This document shows positions 8,286-17,960 of a DNA stretch of 64,000 bases, piece by piece. A program made the translations under genes and the position numbers. Source of the DNA: Bacteroidetes bacterium GWC2_46_850 (GTDB lineage: Bacteria; Bacteroidota; Bacteroidia; Bacteroidales; Dysgonomonadaceae); contig MENQ01000014.1 of the NCBI GenBank assembly GCA_001768325.1, positions 1 to 64,000 on the forward strand, written 5' to 3'. Each line of letters begins with the position of its first letter. Position 1 is the first letter of the stretch. Below the pieces are notes generated by a model, which did not search any database, was not told the origin of the DNA, and was given only the letters and a program-made list of their open reading frames with translations.

Positions 8286-10034
8286 ATGAAAAGGAAAATT
8301 ACTTTTAGGGGACGTATTCTGATTATATTTTCGCTCATTATTGCTGCATTCACCGTAGGTATTATTCTCTTTGAACAGCAACAAATCAAGAAAGAGCGTA
8401 CAGACAGCCTGGAGCGTATGCTGGAAAATAATGCTGATATGATCCATCAGTATTTGGTCCTTAACGGAATTGCAGTGGAGGAGAGCAGCCCTCACGTAAG
8501 TGACATGCTGCAATATATGCAATCTGATTTGCGGGTGACAATTCTCGACTGGCAGGGAACCGTGATTTACGATAACCGTGCCGATGCAAGTACGATGGAA
8601 AACCACTTGAAGCGCCCCGAAGTACAGAAAAGCATCGGCTTCGGTTCAGGTACACACGTGCGACTTTCTCATACCAACAAGGTGAAATATCTCTATTTTG
8701 CAAAAAACTATGAAGAGAGATATTTTATCCGCATGGCCGTACCCTATGACGTGAAGCTTCAGTCGTTCATTAACTCCGGAAACTCTTTTGCATACTTCAT
8801 TCTTCTTTTTTTTGTGGTGTGTGTGCTGATGATTTTCTATTTTGCCAACCGTTTTTCCAAGTCGATCAAGGAGCTGCGCGAGTTTTCTTTGAGCGTAAAG
8901 AATGGTTTGCCCGTCCCTTCTTCCTTTCAGTTTGCCGACGATGAGGTGGGCGAGGTGAGTGCCGATATCGTGGAGAATTACAACCTGCTGCAGGAGAACC
9001 GCCTCAAGCTTGCTGCCGAACGGGAGAAGCTGTTGCAGCATTTTCAGTTTTCCGAAGAGGGCATTGCCATCTTCTCAAACAATCGCCAGCAGGTGTATGC
9101 CAACTCCCATTTTTTGCAGTTTCTCAATGTAATACTCGATAAACCAACCCTCGAAACAGAACATCTTTTTTCCGATCCCAATTTTGCGGAGGTAGTATAC
9201 TTTCTGGATGAACGTTCTCATAAAGAGAACATGTTTTCCAAACGGATCGACAGAAGTGGAAAGCAATTCAATGTGCGGGTAATTATTTTCGACGACCGGA
9301 GCTTCGAGCTTTATATCAGCGACATAACCAAGTCGGAGAAGACCCGCTTGCTTAAGCAGGAGATGACCAACAACATTGCCCACGAGCTCCGTACGCCGGT
9401 AACCAGTATCCGGGGATACCTGGAGACTATCCTGAACATGTATCACGATGAGTCGGACGAACGGATTCATGGATTTCTTGACAGGGCATACGCACAAACC
9501 ATTCGTCTCTCTGAGTTGATTCAGGATATCAGCATGCTTACCAAGATCGAGGAAGCTGCCGACCGATTTGATCTGGAGCCTGTACCCATGAGAGCGTTAT
9601 TGACAGAACTGAAAGCCGATCTTGCCGATGACCTGAATGAAAAGCAGGATACCATTACAATAGATGTGGCAGAGTCTGTGGTAATACACGGCAGCCGCAC
9701 CCTGTTGTACTCAATTTTTCGGAACCTTGCCGAGAACGCCATCTCCTATGCGGGAAAACAAATAGATATTGTTGTGCGTTGTTACAATGAAAACAACGAC
9801 ACCTATTTTTTTGAGTTTTACGATTCCGGTACGGGTGTTGAAGAAAAACACCTGGTGCGTATTTTTGAGCGCTTTTATCGTGTAAACGAAGGGCGCACAC
9901 GCAATACAGGTGGATCGGGACTGGGTCTTTCCATCGTGAAGAATGCCATTCTCTTTCACAAGGGAAGCATCACGGCAAAAAACCGTTCTGAAGGAGGTTT
10001 GTGGTTTTTAATGACATTTCCCAAAATAAAGTAA
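8286..10034 (+). CDS. phoR: PhoR-like sensor histidine kinase
   Basis: An inner-membrane kinase, the likely partner of the regulator just upstream. The 582-aa protein has TM1 at about 11-29, a 135-residue periplasmic part, TM2 at about 168-187, a HAMP-like linker, a PAS-like region (about 250-350), a HisKA domain with phosphoacceptor His366 in IAHELRTP, and an HATPase domain with the N box ([10 protein letters not shown]) and G boxes ([14 protein letters not shown]). PhoR of enterobacteria has almost no periplasmic part, so the large one here may sense another ligand. The ATG at 8286 fits better than a TTG at 8262. Confidence 0.85.
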   Translation: MKRKITFRGRILIIFSLIIAAFTVGIILFEQQQIKKERTDSLERMLENNADMIHQYLVLNGIAVEESSPHVSDMLQYMQSDLRVTILDWQGTVIYDNRADASTMENHLKRPEVQKSIGFGSGTHVRLSHTNKVKYLYFAKNYEERYFIRMAVPYDVKLQSFINSGNSFAYFILLFFVVCVLMIFYFANRFSKSIKELREFSLSVKNGLPVPSSFQFADDEVGEVSADIVENYNLLQENRLKLAAEREKLLQHFQFSEEGIAIFSNNRQQVYANSHFLQFLNVILDKPTLETEHLFSDPNFAEVVYFLDERSHKENMFSKRIDRSGKQFNVRVIIFDDRSFELYISDITKSEKTRLLKQEMTNNIAHELRTPVTSIRGYLETILNMYHDESDERIHGFLDRAYAQTIRLSELIQDISMLTKIEEAADRFDLEPVPMRALLTELKADLADDLNEKQDTITIDVAESVVIHGSRTLLYSIFRNLAENAISYAGKQIDIVVRCYNENNDTYFFEFYDSGTGVEEKHLVRIFERFYRVNEGRTRNTGGSGLGLSIVKNAILFHKGSITAKNRSEGGLWFLMTFPKIK

Positions 10035-10038
10035 ACAA

Positions 10039-10881
10039 ATGAAATATATCGGAGCCCATATCAGTGCCTCAGGCGGTGTGGAAAATGCACCCCTCAACGC
10101 ACATGCTATCGGTGCAAAAGCGTTTGCCTTTTTTACCAAAAACCAGCGTCAGTGGTTCGCTTCTGCATACACAGCTCAGAACATCGATCTTTTCAAAGCA
10201 CGCTGCGAGGAGTTTGGATTTTCAGCCAATTACATCTTGCCGCATAGTAGCTATCTCATCAACCTGGGAAACCCGGGAGAAGAGGAAATTAAGAAATCAC
10301 GACAGGCTTTTTTTGATGAAATGAGCCGATGTGAACAACTGGGGCTGAACAGGCTCAATTTTCATCCGGGCAGCCATCTCAACCAAATTCCGGTGGATGC
10401 CTGTCTCGACCGCATTGCCGAATCAATCAACATGGCTCTCGACCGTACCAACGGGGTGACTGCCGTGCTGGAGAATACGGCCGGTCAGGGTAGCAACCTG
10501 GGACATACTTTTGAACAACTGGCACACATCATCAATAAGGTGGAGGACAAAAGCCGGGTAGGCGTCTGTCTCGATACGGCGCACACGCTGGCAGCCGGTT
10601 ATGAAATCAGAACCCGCGAAGCCTACGAAGATACGTTTCAACGATTTGAAGAGATCGTCGGCTTCGGCTATCTGCGGGGCATGCACATCAATGACTCAAA
10701 GAAGGAACTCTCCTCGCGGGTTGACCGGCACGACAGCATCGGCAAAGGGGTCATGAACCTCGACCTTTTCTCCTTCATTGTAAACGACCCCCGTTTCGAC
10801 GACCTGCCGCTGATCCTGGAGACTCCCGATGAGACGCTCTGGGCCGAAGAGATACAGATGCTTTACGCACTGATTAAGTAG
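10039..10881 (+). CDS. nfo: Endonuclease IV (AP endonuclease) Nfo
   Basis: Cuts DNA at abasic sites in base-excision repair, using three zinc ions. The 280-aa protein starts with the family hallmark GAHISASGG. Metal-binding segments are present: HPGSH, the LENTAGQG region with the ligand Glu, [18 protein letters not shown] and the final LETPDE. Four bp separate it from the kinase gene, so it may be read from the phoR promoter. A strong bidirectional hairpin follows at 10916. Confidence 0.97.
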   Translation: MKYIGAHISASGGVENAPLNAHAIGAKAFAFFTKNQRQWFASAYTAQNIDLFKARCEEFGFSANYILPHSSYLINLGNPGEEEIKKSRQAFFDEMSRCEQLGLNRLNFHPGSHLNQIPVDACLDRIAESINMALDRTNGVTAVLENTAGQGSNLGHTFEQLAHIINKVEDKSRVGVCLDTAHTLAAGYEIRTREAYEDTFQRFEEIVGFGYLRGMHINDSKKELSSRVDRHDSIGKGVMNLDLFSFIVNDPRFDDLPLILETPDETLWAEEIQMLYALIK

Positions 10882-10915
10882 GATCGTTTCAATATACAAT
10901 CCTGCTAATAAAAGA

Positions 10916-10955
10916 GGAGGGTTTCTCATGTTGTATGATGAGAAACCCTCCTTTT
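10916..10955 (+). terminator. Bidirectional Rho-independent terminator after nfo and tRNA-Arg
   Basis: A perfect 14-bp stem (10916-10929 with 10938-10951) around an 8-nt loop is followed by TTTT on the plus strand and by a T-rich stretch on the minus strand. It separates plus-strand nfo from the minus-strand tRNA gene. Confidence 0.85.
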
Positions 10956-10958
10956 CAG

Positions 10959-11030
10959 TACACCCGGCGGGAATCGAACCCACATCGTCGGAACCGGAAT
11001 CCGGTATTCTATCCATTGAACTACGGGTGC
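10959..11030 (-). tRNA. tRNA-Arg (anticodon CCG)
   Basis: A 72-nt cloverleaf read on the minus strand. The acceptor arm GCACCCG pairs with CGGGTGT, the D arm is GTTC/GAAT, and the T arm is GTGGG/CCCGC around TTCGATT. The anticodon loop TTCCGGT gives CCG, which reads the Arg codon CGG. The first pair of the anticodon stem is a C-A mismatch, with the other four pairs intact. The 3' CCA is not encoded. Confidence 0.93.
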
Positions 11031-11041
11031 AAACTGTGTTG

Positions 11042-11656
11042 CTATCTGAAGGTGGCATTCTTCCATGTCAGTATCACGGAATCACCTTTCAGCAAAGGCT
11101 TTAATTTCTGAATCTGTTCGTCGGTCAGCCGCTCTTTATAGTGGAATGTCAGTGTTAAATCTGTACCTGTTTCACTGAACGAAGCCGAGATCGGATAAAT
11201 GTCCGGCAAAGATACAGCATATTTGTCATTTTTCGACTTTTTTGGTGAAGAATTCAAGAAAAAATCAGCGGAAACGTCGGGTAGGAATCGTTCGTTGTCT
11301 AATTTGTTCCAGTCGGAGCTATAAAAAGAAATATGACTGTCGCATACGCTTGTACAAACTGTCCTGATCACGCAGATAACCACCGAGTCATCACGCACAG
11401 GCAGCAGCTTCAATTCCAATGTCCCAGCATCGGAGGTTTTGATCTGCAGGTAATCGTCGCCATGTACCACCTTCTCAATTTCCCCCAGGGAGTAGGGGAC
11501 TGTCGTTTTACTCCTGTTCACCATCAACATGGTTTTGTTTCCTTCCGAAACACCCGGAAGAAGTTCGGAAGGCATCGACTTAAAGAAATCTCCTGCCTGT
11601 TGCGCCTGGGTGAGGATTGATAAAAACAGAAAGAAGAAAAGAATTGATTGCCGCAT
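11042..11656 (-). CDS. Secreted DUF3256-like protein
   Basis: A 204-aa exported protein with a signal peptide ending near TQA-QQ (about residue 19). Its layout (an FFKSMPSELLP segment soon after the signal, a mid-region LKLLPVRDDSVV, then paired DSHISFY and DWNKL segments) resembles the DUF3256 family of Bacteroidota as I remember it. The function of that family is unknown. It lies 28 bp after the fucosidase gene on the same strand and 11 bp before tRNA-Arg, so it is probably the last protein gene of that transcript. Confidence 0.7.
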   Translation of the reverse strand: MRQSILFFFLFLSILTQAQQAGDFFKSMPSELLPGVSEGNKTMLMVNRSKTTVPYSLGEIEKVVHGDDYLQIKTSDAGTLELKLLPVRDDSVVICVIRTVCTSVCDSHISFYSSDWNKLDNERFLPDVSADFFLNSSPKKSKNDKYAVSLPDIYPISASFSETGTDLTLTFHYKERLTDEQIQKLKPLLKGDSVILTWKNATFR

Positions 11657-11684
11657 AAGTTTGATCTGTTTGAATTGTTGTGTG

Positions 11685-13169
11685 TTATTTGTCTGTCAGC
11701 TGGTCCTCTTTTATGTCTGCTTCAAGTGCTGCTGCAAAATAGGCACCCACTTTCTTTATATTGCCTATATCTCTCGTGTCGTTGATGGTTACACGTAATT
11801 TGGATGGGCTGGCATTCCCAAATCGCAGAAGTCGTTTATATCCGATGGTTGTTCCTTCTGTTAGTTGGACCCATTGATTGTTTATAAATCCTTCCACGAT
11901 AAATTTTTCCACACGCTGTCCTTTGCGGATGTCCTCCTGGAGCATGACTGTATTGATGGTTTGATCCGGTATCACGTTGTATTCTCTCGATGCACCGGAA
12001 CGTGCCCTCCAGGGAATGTCTCCGTCAATCAGCTTTTCATTGTCAAATGTTTTTTCGATGTAGCTGCCAAATTGCCGGAGACGTTCCACGTCAGCTTCAT
12101 GTAGCCGACCCCTGGTGTCGGGTGGTATATTGAGCAGGAGCACAGAGTTCATGCCAACAGATTGGAAATAAATATCTACAAGGCTGGCGAGAGATTTTAC
12201 CTGATGATCCTCTTCGGGATGATAGAACCACCCGGGTCGGATGGATACATCTACTTCAGAAGGGTACCAATAAATAGATTGCGACCGTTCAATGAGGTCG
12301 CGGCTACCCAGATCGTCTGCCGTAGGAGAGATTTCCAGTTTTTTGTTTTCAATCAGCGTTGCTTCGCTGATACTCGGTTGAAGCGGTGTTACGCTCCACT
12401 CCGTTTCTCTTCCAAGTCCGTTTTCATTTCCCACCCAACGCACATCGTCGCCCATGATTGCTTTCACTGCGTTGGGCTGAAGGCTGTCGATCACATGGTA
12501 GAAACGTGTCCAATCATATTCCTGTACTTTTCCGCTGGGGCCTTCACCATTGGCCCCATCGAACCAGACCTCATGCACTTCACCGTAGTTGGTAAGCAGC
12601 TCTGTGAGCTGTTCCACAAACAAGGCGTTGTATTGGGGCGAGTTGCCGTAGCTCTCGGCATTGCGATCCCAGGGGGAAAGATACAGGCCAAATTTCATCT
12701 CATGCCGGTCACATGCTTCTTTCACCGCTCTTACCACATCTCCCTGTCCGTTGCGCCAGGGAGAGGAAGCTACCGAATGGGTGGTGGTGCGGGTGGGCCA
12801 CAGACAAAAGCCGTCGTGGTGCTTTGCCGTAAGAATAATCATCTTGAAGCCAGCTTCCTGCAAAGAAGAAACCCATTGATCGGCATCAAAGTCGGTGGGG
12901 TTAAACAGGGCCGGACTCTCGGATCCGTCGCCCCATTCGCGACCGGTGAATGTGTTTATGCCAAAGTGAATGAAGGCTGTGAGTTCCAGTTGCTGCCATT
13001 CATATTGTTGTTGCGTGGGTACCACGTAAGCGGCCAGTTTCACCTTCTGATCGGAAGTTAAAATGTTCGGGTAAGTCAGTTTTTTCTCAAAATAGGTGTT
13101 TGCCCGCTGGTTGCATGCGGAGAGAAGCAATAAAAAAAGCCAGAATCCTGAAATGGTTATTTTTCTCAT
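11685..13169 (-). CDS. Alpha-L-fucosidase, GH29 family lipoprotein
   Basis: Removes alpha-linked fucose from glycans in the periplasm or at the cell surface. The 494-aa protein begins at the ATG at 13169, giving a lipoprotein signal with Cys19. A start further upstream would bury it. GH29 marks are HFGINTF near residue 69, AKHHDGF (115-121), and VWFDGANG with the nucleophile Asp204. The C-terminal part is a discoidin-like beta domain that may bind sugar. The layout suits the GH29-B subfamily, but this is not certain. A DUF3256-like gene follows. No SusC/SusD pair is nearby. Confidence 0.9.
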   Translation of the reverse strand: MRKITISGFWLFLLLLSACNQRANTYFEKKLTYPNILTSDQKVKLAAYVVPTQQQYEWQQLELTAFIHFGINTFTGREWGDGSESPALFNPTDFDADQWVSSLQEAGFKMIILTAKHHDGFCLWPTRTTTHSVASSPWRNGQGDVVRAVKEACDRHEMKFGLYLSPWDRNAESYGNSPQYNALFVEQLTELLTNYGEVHEVWFDGANGEGPSGKVQEYDWTRFYHVIDSLQPNAVKAIMGDDVRWVGNENGLGRETEWSVTPLQPSISEATLIENKKLEISPTADDLGSRDLIERSQSIYWYPSEVDVSIRPGWFYHPEEDHQVKSLASLVDIYFQSVGMNSVLLLNIPPDTRGRLHEADVERLRQFGSYIEKTFDNEKLIDGDIPWRARSGASREYNVIPDQTINTVMLQEDIRKGQRVEKFIVEGFINNQWVQLTEGTTIGYKRLLRFGNASPSKLRVTINDTRDIGNIKKVGAYFAAALEADIKEDQLTDK

Positions 13170-13239
13170 AAGCGCAGATTTTGATAATGATAGCCACGCT
13201 GAAAGGCCCATACCCGATAATCGGCGGGACTTCAACAGG

Positions 13240-13269
13240 CAAAGTTAGCGTTTTTCATGCAATATCAAA
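13240..13269 (-). promoter_or_regulatory. Promoter for the fucosidase gene
   Basis: On the minus strand: TTTG (13269-13266), 18 bp, then TAACTTTG (13247-13240). The -33 element overlaps the T-run of the terminator of the upstream gene. Confidence 0.55.
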
Positions 13270-13275
13270 CAAAAA

Positions 13276-13296
13276 AACCACCCTTTTGGGGTGGTT
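13276..13296 (-). terminator. Terminator of the 76-aa lipoprotein gene
   Basis: An 8-bp stem (AACCACCC with GGGTGGTT) around a 4-5-nt loop runs into a stretch of seven T residues on the minus strand, 23 bp after the stop codon at 13319. Confidence 0.8.
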
Positions 13297-13318
13297 CTGT
13301 TTGTTCTGGTGTTACTCC

Positions 13319-13549
13319 TTATTGAACGGGAGCAACTTCAGTTACCTGATTCAGTGTGTCTGCAGCAGCAGCTTCAGCGGCTTCGATGGCAGCCTGGATG
13401 CTGTCAGCCTGCACTTTTGCAATGCTGTCTAATCTTGCTACTTCAGCAAGACTGTCTTGCAAAGCTTTTTCTGCTTTCATCTGTGCATTGTTGCATGAAA
13501 CCAAACCCAATGTTGCTACAGTAGCAACCAATAACAATACTTTTTTCAT
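13319..13549 (-). CDS. Small Ala-rich coiled-coil lipoprotein
   Basis: A 76-aa lipoprotein with a signal peptide ending at LVSC (Cys19). The mature part is almost wholly helical and rich in Ala, Glu and Asp, with a heptad-like spacing over residues 25-65 that suggests a coiled coil. It ends in a Pro-Val-Gln tail. It resembles in style the abundant small lipoproteins of Bacteroidota, but the family cannot be named. It has its own terminator and so appears to be a single-gene transcript. Confidence 0.75.
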   Translation of the reverse strand: MKKVLLLVATVATLGLVSCNNAQMKAEKALQDSLAEVARLDSIAKVQADSIQAAIEAAEAAAADTLNQVTEVAPVQ

Positions 13550-13873
13550 TCTTAAAAATTTTAAACGATAAATAATTTATTTCAACAAATGGTGCCGTTT
13601 TTCGTGCAATGAATAACCGTCACCAAAGTAACCTTTGCTCATGTGCTTACGGAAAATGTTCCCTTCTAAAACGATGCAAAATTAATTCAAAAATATGTTC
13701 TAAAACATACAAAGGGAAATATTTTATAGTTAAATAACATTAAAAGACTGTTACTCTTGCAGATCATGAATTGAATTATCTCCTTAAGTTTTCTCATTGG
13801 GGTATCCCGAAAACCAAAAAAAATCACAAACAGTTGACTGTTAGTGATTTTATGACTATCCCGTTCAAATCGA
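13550..13873. other. Intergenic stretch without a convincing gene
   Basis: The 324 bp between the small lipoprotein start and the acyl-CoA synthetase stop are AT-rich. They hold the promoter region of the former (a near-consensus TACTTTG on the minus strand near 13621-13627) and the terminator of the latter at 13816-13851. Short open frames here lack codon character. Confidence 0.6.
13816..13851 (-). terminator. Terminator of the acyl-CoA synthetase gene
   Basis: A 15-bp stem with one mismatch (13820-13834 with 13837-13851) closes over a 2-nt apex and is followed by eight T residues on the minus strand. Confidence 0.8.
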
Positions 13874-15517
13874 TCAATGATAAAGAAAGCGTTTGATGGT
13901 TCTTTTGGGAGTTTTCTCGAATTCCTTATCAACCAACTCAAAAGAAGAAATTTTCTCATATTGTGCCACCGATTTGTTCAGGATGCCTTTGTTTTCATTC
14001 ATAAGCTGTGGTAATTGATCAACGCTTAACTGCGCGGCCTCCACGGCTGCCATATCCGGGTAAATCAGTGCCACAAGCTTAAACTCACGCAATACCACAA
14101 GGCTTTCGGCAACATAGGGGAGGTTATTCAGTTTCGATTCAATCTCTTCGGGGTATACATTCTGACCGTTGGCTGTTAGAATCATTGTTTTGAGCCGTCC
14201 TTTGATAAACAGTCGCCGTCCTCTCATAATTCCCGAGTCGCCTGTCCTGAGCCATCCGTCATCGGTGAAAACCGCAGCAGTTGCTTCGGGATTCTTATAG
14301 TAGCCTTTCATCACATTCTCTCCGCGCACCTGAATTTCTCCGGGTATCTTTCCGGGATCGGGAGAATCGATACGCGCTTCCATGATATCTTCCAGCACGG
14401 AACCGCAGGATGTGGGAACAAAATCATCGTGATGGTCGTAGGAGATGAGCGGAGCACATTCCGTCATTCCGTAACCCACGGTAAAGGGGAATTTTATTTT
14501 CTGAAAGAAAGCCTCCACTTCTGCATTTAACGCCGCACCACCAATGATTACCTCCCGGAAGTTTCCCCCGAGTGATTTTACGAGCGACTGTTTTATTTTA
14601 TCCAGTATCATCCGGTTTATTCCCGGTACTCTCAGCAGCAGTTTCACGAAGGACTTGCTGATAACCGGAAGAATTCTCTTTTTGTATATTTTTTCAAAGA
14701 TCAACGGGACGGTGATGATCAGGTTTGGTTTTACTTCCTGCAGTGCTTTAATAAGGTTCTGCGGCGTGGGTATCACCCCCAGCAGCGTGATGTGTACCCC
14801 TGCGGAGAGTGCATAGAGAAAGTCGAACGCACAGCCATAAACGTGTGCCATCGGCAAAAAAGCCAGGATTCTTTCGCCCGTGAAAAGTAGCCTGAGTCTT
14901 TCAGCATACGTTACATTTCCGGCAAAATTATTTGCTGTGATCATGACTCCTTTGCTGAACCCGGTGGTTCCGGATGTGTAATTGAGACAGATGACATCCT
15001 CGTTCGGTACATCCGCATAGTTGATATTTTCCTTTCCAAAGCCGCCGGGGTAGTTCCGGCTGAATGTATCGTCGAGCGATTTTAAACTGGCTTCGACTGC
15101 TTCGTCACCTTTTAGCAGGGAGAAAGCCGGCATGTCGAAGACGGGAACGTTGATCTGTTTTCCCGGCACTTTTTGCCACAATGAGCTGTTGATGAATACC
15201 AGTTTTGAATCGGAGTGCAAGATGATGTGTTCGATGCTGTCGGGACTAAATTCCTGCAGGATAGGTACAATCACTGCACCATAGGTTATGGTGGCCATAA
15301 ACAGGATGGACCAGGATGAATGGTTCTTACCCACCAGTGATATCTTATCTCCCTTTTCAATTTCAAGTTCGGCGAAAAGCAGATGAAGCTTTGCTATTTC
15401 CTTTGCCAGTTCCCCGTAGGTATATGAACTTGCTTCTTTATAATCAGTCAAGGCAGGTAGTTCCCAATTCTTTTTGAAACTTTCCTCGTATAATTTGATA
15501 AAATTTTGTTGAATCAT
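13874..15517 (-). CDS. Long-chain fatty acid-CoA ligase (AMP-binding)
   Basis: Activates fatty acids to acyl-CoA via acyl-AMP, on the cytoplasmic side of the membrane. The 547-aa protein has the AMP-binding P-loop-like motif YTSGTTGFSKG (about 180-190), the GYGMTECAP motif (near 360) and the GWLRTGDSG motif (near 425), plus a C-terminal KGRLKTMI hinge and QNVYPEEIE segment. The ATG at 15517 is chosen because the family N-terminus starts there and a perfect promoter lies just upstream. Frames that start earlier are artefacts. Divergent from mtaB. Confidence 0.92.
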   Translation of the reverse strand: MIQQNFIKLYEESFKKNWELPALTDYKEASSYTYGELAKEIAKLHLLFAELEIEKGDKISLVGKNHSSWSILFMATITYGAVIVPILQEFSPDSIEHIILHSDSKLVFINSSLWQKVPGKQINVPVFDMPAFSLLKGDEAVEASLKSLDDTFSRNYPGGFGKENINYADVPNEDVICLNYTSGTTGFSKGVMITANNFAGNVTYAERLRLLFTGERILAFLPMAHVYGCAFDFLYALSAGVHITLLGVIPTPQNLIKALQEVKPNLIITVPLIFEKIYKKRILPVISKSFVKLLLRVPGINRMILDKIKQSLVKSLGGNFREVIIGGAALNAEVEAFFQKIKFPFTVGYGMTECAPLISYDHHDDFVPTSCGSVLEDIMEARIDSPDPGKIPGEIQVRGENVMKGYYKNPEATAAVFTDDGWLRTGDSGIMRGRRLFIKGRLKTMILTANGQNVYPEEIESKLNNLPYVAESLVVLREFKLVALIYPDMAAVEAAQLSVDQLPQLMNENKGILNKSVAQYEKISSFELVDKEFEKTPKRTIKRFLYH

Positions 15518-15533
15518 GGGTGCACAATAATGG

Positions 15534-15541
15534 TAGTTTTG
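15534..15541 (+). promoter_or_regulatory. Possible -7 element toward mtaB
   Basis: TAGTTTTG on the plus strand faces mtaB and lies directly beside the opposing promoter of the acyl-CoA synthetase gene. No good -33 element is seen at the right distance. Confidence 0.35.
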
Positions 15542-15543
15542 TG

Positions 15544-15574
15544 CAAAAATAATATCTAAAAATCGAATCCCAAA
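15544..15574 (-). promoter_or_regulatory. Promoter of the acyl-CoA synthetase gene
   Basis: On the minus strand: TTTG (15574-15571), 19 bp, then TATTTTTG (15551-15544). Both elements match the Bacteroidota consensus exactly, so this is one of the best promoter matches in the window. Confidence 0.7.
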
Positions 15575-15597
15575 GAAAACATGGCAATAAATGGCGG

Positions 15598-15613
15598 TAT
15601 TTTTGTATTTTTG
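15598..15613 (+). promoter_or_regulatory. Two tandem -7 elements before mtaB
   Basis: TATTTTTG occurs twice in a row (15598-15605 and 15606-15613), 83 bp before the mtaB ATG at 15696. Either copy could serve as the -7 element. A clear -33 element is not visible. Confidence 0.45.
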
Positions 15614-15695
15614 TACTCCTGTATTAATAATTATTTTCAGGTGCTCTACCGATATCTTTATCACAGCCAGATTCCGGTCAGACACATTCAATTTT

Positions 15696-17027
15696 ATGAT
15701 AGACCAATCTGTTTTTCAAAATAAAACCGCAGTCTACTTTACATTGGGCTGCAAACTTAACTTCGCAGAAACATCGGCCATTGGCAGGCAACTCTTGCAC
15801 GCAGGCGTTACCCGCGCCAGAAAAGGACAGAAAGCTGATATTTGTGTTATCAACACCTGTTCGGTAACGGAACTGGCTGACAAAAAAGGGCGGCAGGCTA
15901 TCCGGAAAGTGATTCAGGAAAATCCCGCTGCCTTTGTGGTGGTCACAGGATGTTACGCACAGCTGAAACCAGAAGAGATCGCCTCCATCGAGGGGGTGGA
16001 CCTGGTTTTGGGAGCGGAACAGAAACTCGATGTGGTAAAATATCTGGATGACTTGCACAAAAAGGACAAAAGCGAGGTTATTACCTCCAAAACGCACCGT
16101 ATCCGCTCGTTTGTCCCTTCTGTTTCGGCCGACGACCGAACCCGTTACTTTCTCAAGGTGCAGGATGGATGCGACTATTTTTGTTCATTTTGTACCATCC
16201 CTTTCGCCAGAGGCAGAAGTCGCAACGGTTCCATTGCCGATCTGGTGCTTCAGGCACAGCAGGTGGTAGAAGAGGGAGGGAAGGAGATCGTGCTCACTGG
16301 AGTCAACATCGGCGATTTCGGACACACCACCAAGGAAAACTTTATAGATCTTCTAAAAGCTCTTGATGAGGTGGATGGCGTGGAACGGTATCGCATTTCA
16401 TCCATTGAGCCGAATCTGCTGACCGACGAGATCATCGATTTCGTGGCTTCCTCCCGACGTTTTGCCCCCCATTTTCATATGCCGTTGCAGGCAGGCAGTG
16501 ACACCGTACTGAGGTTGATGAAACGGAAATATGATACGGCTCTGTTCCGACATAAGGTGGAAAAGATAAAAAAAGTGCTCCCCCACGCTTTCATTGGTAT
16601 AGACGTGATCGTGGGTGTTCGTGGTGAGACGGATGACTATTTTTCGGAGAGCGAGTCATTTATCCGTTCTCTCGATTTTTCTCAGCTACATGTCTTCACT
16701 TATTCCGAGCGGCCCGGTACACAGGCGCTTCAAATAGATTACGCTGTGGATCCCAAAACAAAACATGCCCGCAGTAAAACGTTGCTCGACCTTTCCGATG
16801 AGAAGCTGCATCAATTTTATGAGTCGCAGAAGGGAACAAAACGAAAAGTATTGTTCGAGCATACAAAACGGGGCGAAAGAATGCATGGTTTCACGGAAAA
16901 TTATGTAAAATTGTACGCCGATTACGATCCCCGCTTTGTAAACCGGATTCTGGATGTGGAAGTAGGTGCATACGACGGGGAAGAGATGGCAATGAAAGCA
17001 TTAACGAAAGTTCAGATAAATGGATGA
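15696..17027 (+). CDS. mtaB: tRNA t6A37 methylthiotransferase MtaB
   Basis: A radical-SAM enzyme that adds a methylthio group to t6A at position 37 of tRNAs. The 443-aa protein has an N-terminal UPF0004 domain with three cluster cysteines (19, 55, 86), the radical-SAM triad CxxxCxxC (159, 163, 166) and a C-terminal TRAM-like segment. The VYFTLGCKLNFAET start is typical of MtaB rather than MiaB or RimO. The ATG at 15696 is chosen since the family begins there. It overlaps the next gene by 8 bp. Confidence 0.92.
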   Translation: MIDQSVFQNKTAVYFTLGCKLNFAETSAIGRQLLHAGVTRARKGQKADICVINTCSVTELADKKGRQAIRKVIQENPAAFVVVTGCYAQLKPEEIASIEGVDLVLGAEQKLDVVKYLDDLHKKDKSEVITSKTHRIRSFVPSVSADDRTRYFLKVQDGCDYFCSFCTIPFARGRSRNGSIADLVLQAQQVVEEGGKEIVLTGVNIGDFGHTTKENFIDLLKALDEVDGVERYRISSIEPNLLTDEIIDFVASSRRFAPHFHMPLQAGSDTVLRLMKRKYDTALFRHKVEKIKKVLPHAFIGIDVIVGVRGETDDYFSESESFIRSLDFSQLHVFTYSERPGTQALQIDYAVDPKTKHARSKTLLDLSDEKLHQFYESQKGTKRKVLFEHTKRGERMHGFTENYVKLYADYDPRFVNRILDVEVGAYDGEEMAMKALTKVQING

Positions 17028-17922
17028 CGAAAATAATAAGAATGGAATCGGTTATACCCTGTTGTATATCGTAGCGTATCTCCATGCATTACTGCCATTT
17101 TCGGTACTTTATCTGTTTTCGGATATCCTTTTTTTTCTTATTTATTATCTGGTACGATACCGCAGGAAACTTGTACGCCGGAATCTGAAAAATGCTTTTC
17201 CCGAAGAATCTCAAAAAGAGATTGTGAAACTGGAAAGGGAGTTTTACCATCATCTCTGTGATTATTTTGTGGAGACAATCAAAACACTTCATCTCTCCGA
17301 TAAAGAAGTAAGCAAACGGCTGAACTTTGAAAATCCGGAGATCTTTAATCGGCTTACAGCCAACGGGAAATCCTGTATACTCAGTCTGGGCCATTACGGT
17401 AACTGGGAGTGGGTGCCTTCCATTGTGATGCACTTCCAGCCGGAAATGAAGCAGGGCCTTGTTTATAAAACGCTGCACAATAAAGCATTCGACAGACTTT
17501 TCCTCAAGATCCGCAGCCGATTTAACAGCAAACCCATTGAACAGGTGAGTGTCTATCGCCAGATGATCAGGTTGAAGGAAGCAGGAGAACGCATGGTGGT
17601 GGGTTTCCTGGCCGACCAACGACCGTTCAGAAATAACGGCCAGTACTGGACTACCTTTCTCAATCAGGATACGCTTGTTCAAACGGGAATGGAGAAAATA
17701 GCACAACATCTGGGCTGTGCGGTAGTTTATCTGGATATCCAAAAAGTAAAACGGGGATATTACGAAGGGAAATTTTTTGTGATCTCATCCGATGCATCTC
17801 AGGAACAGGACTTTGTCATCATGGAGCGTTATATGCGGAAACTGGAGGAGACCATACTGAGTGCACCGGCCTATTACCTCTGGTCACACAATCGCTGGAA
17901 ATTTAAAAAGACTGTGAATTAA
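17020..17922 (+). CDS. Lysophospholipid/lipid A acyltransferase (LPLAT, HtrB-like)
   Basis: Transfers an acyl chain at the inner membrane, probably in lipid A or ornithine/glycine lipid synthesis. The 300-aa protein has an N-terminal membrane helix (about 20-45) and the catalytic H-x4-E motif (His125 to Glu130 in GHYGNWE). A later DQRPFRN segment supplies the second conserved block. It overlaps mtaB by 8 bp and is followed by a glycosyltransferase. A truncated paralogue lies at 57172-57690. Confidence 0.88.
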   Translation: MDDENNKNGIGYTLLYIVAYLHALLPFSVLYLFSDILFFLIYYLVRYRRKLVRRNLKNAFPEESQKEIVKLEREFYHHLCDYFVETIKTLHLSDKEVSKRLNFENPEIFNRLTANGKSCILSLGHYGNWEWVPSIVMHFQPEMKQGLVYKTLHNKAFDRLFLKIRSRFNSKPIEQVSVYRQMIRLKEAGERMVVGFLADQRPFRNNGQYWTTFLNQDTLVQTGMEKIAQHLGCAVVYLDIQKVKRGYYEGKFFVISSDASQEQDFVIMERYMRKLEETILSAPAYYLWSHNRWKFKKTVN

Positions 17923-17960
17923 AATAAAGAACAGGTACCTGAAAGCTAAAACAATTGAAA

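Noticed and set aside
10959-11030. Integration site at tRNA-Arg
   Set aside because: No integrase gene or direct repeat of the tRNA 3' end was seen on either side, so no mobile element is claimed.
12162-13061. 299-aa plus-strand open frame opposite the fucosidase gene
   Set aside because: It is antisense to the well-supported GH29 gene and has no recognisable domain. Long antisense frames are common opposite GC-balanced genes.
13687-13959. 90-aa minus-strand open frame after the acyl-CoA synthetase gene
   Set aside because: It runs through the terminator hairpin and overlaps the end of the acyl-CoA synthetase gene in another frame, so it is not a plausible gene.
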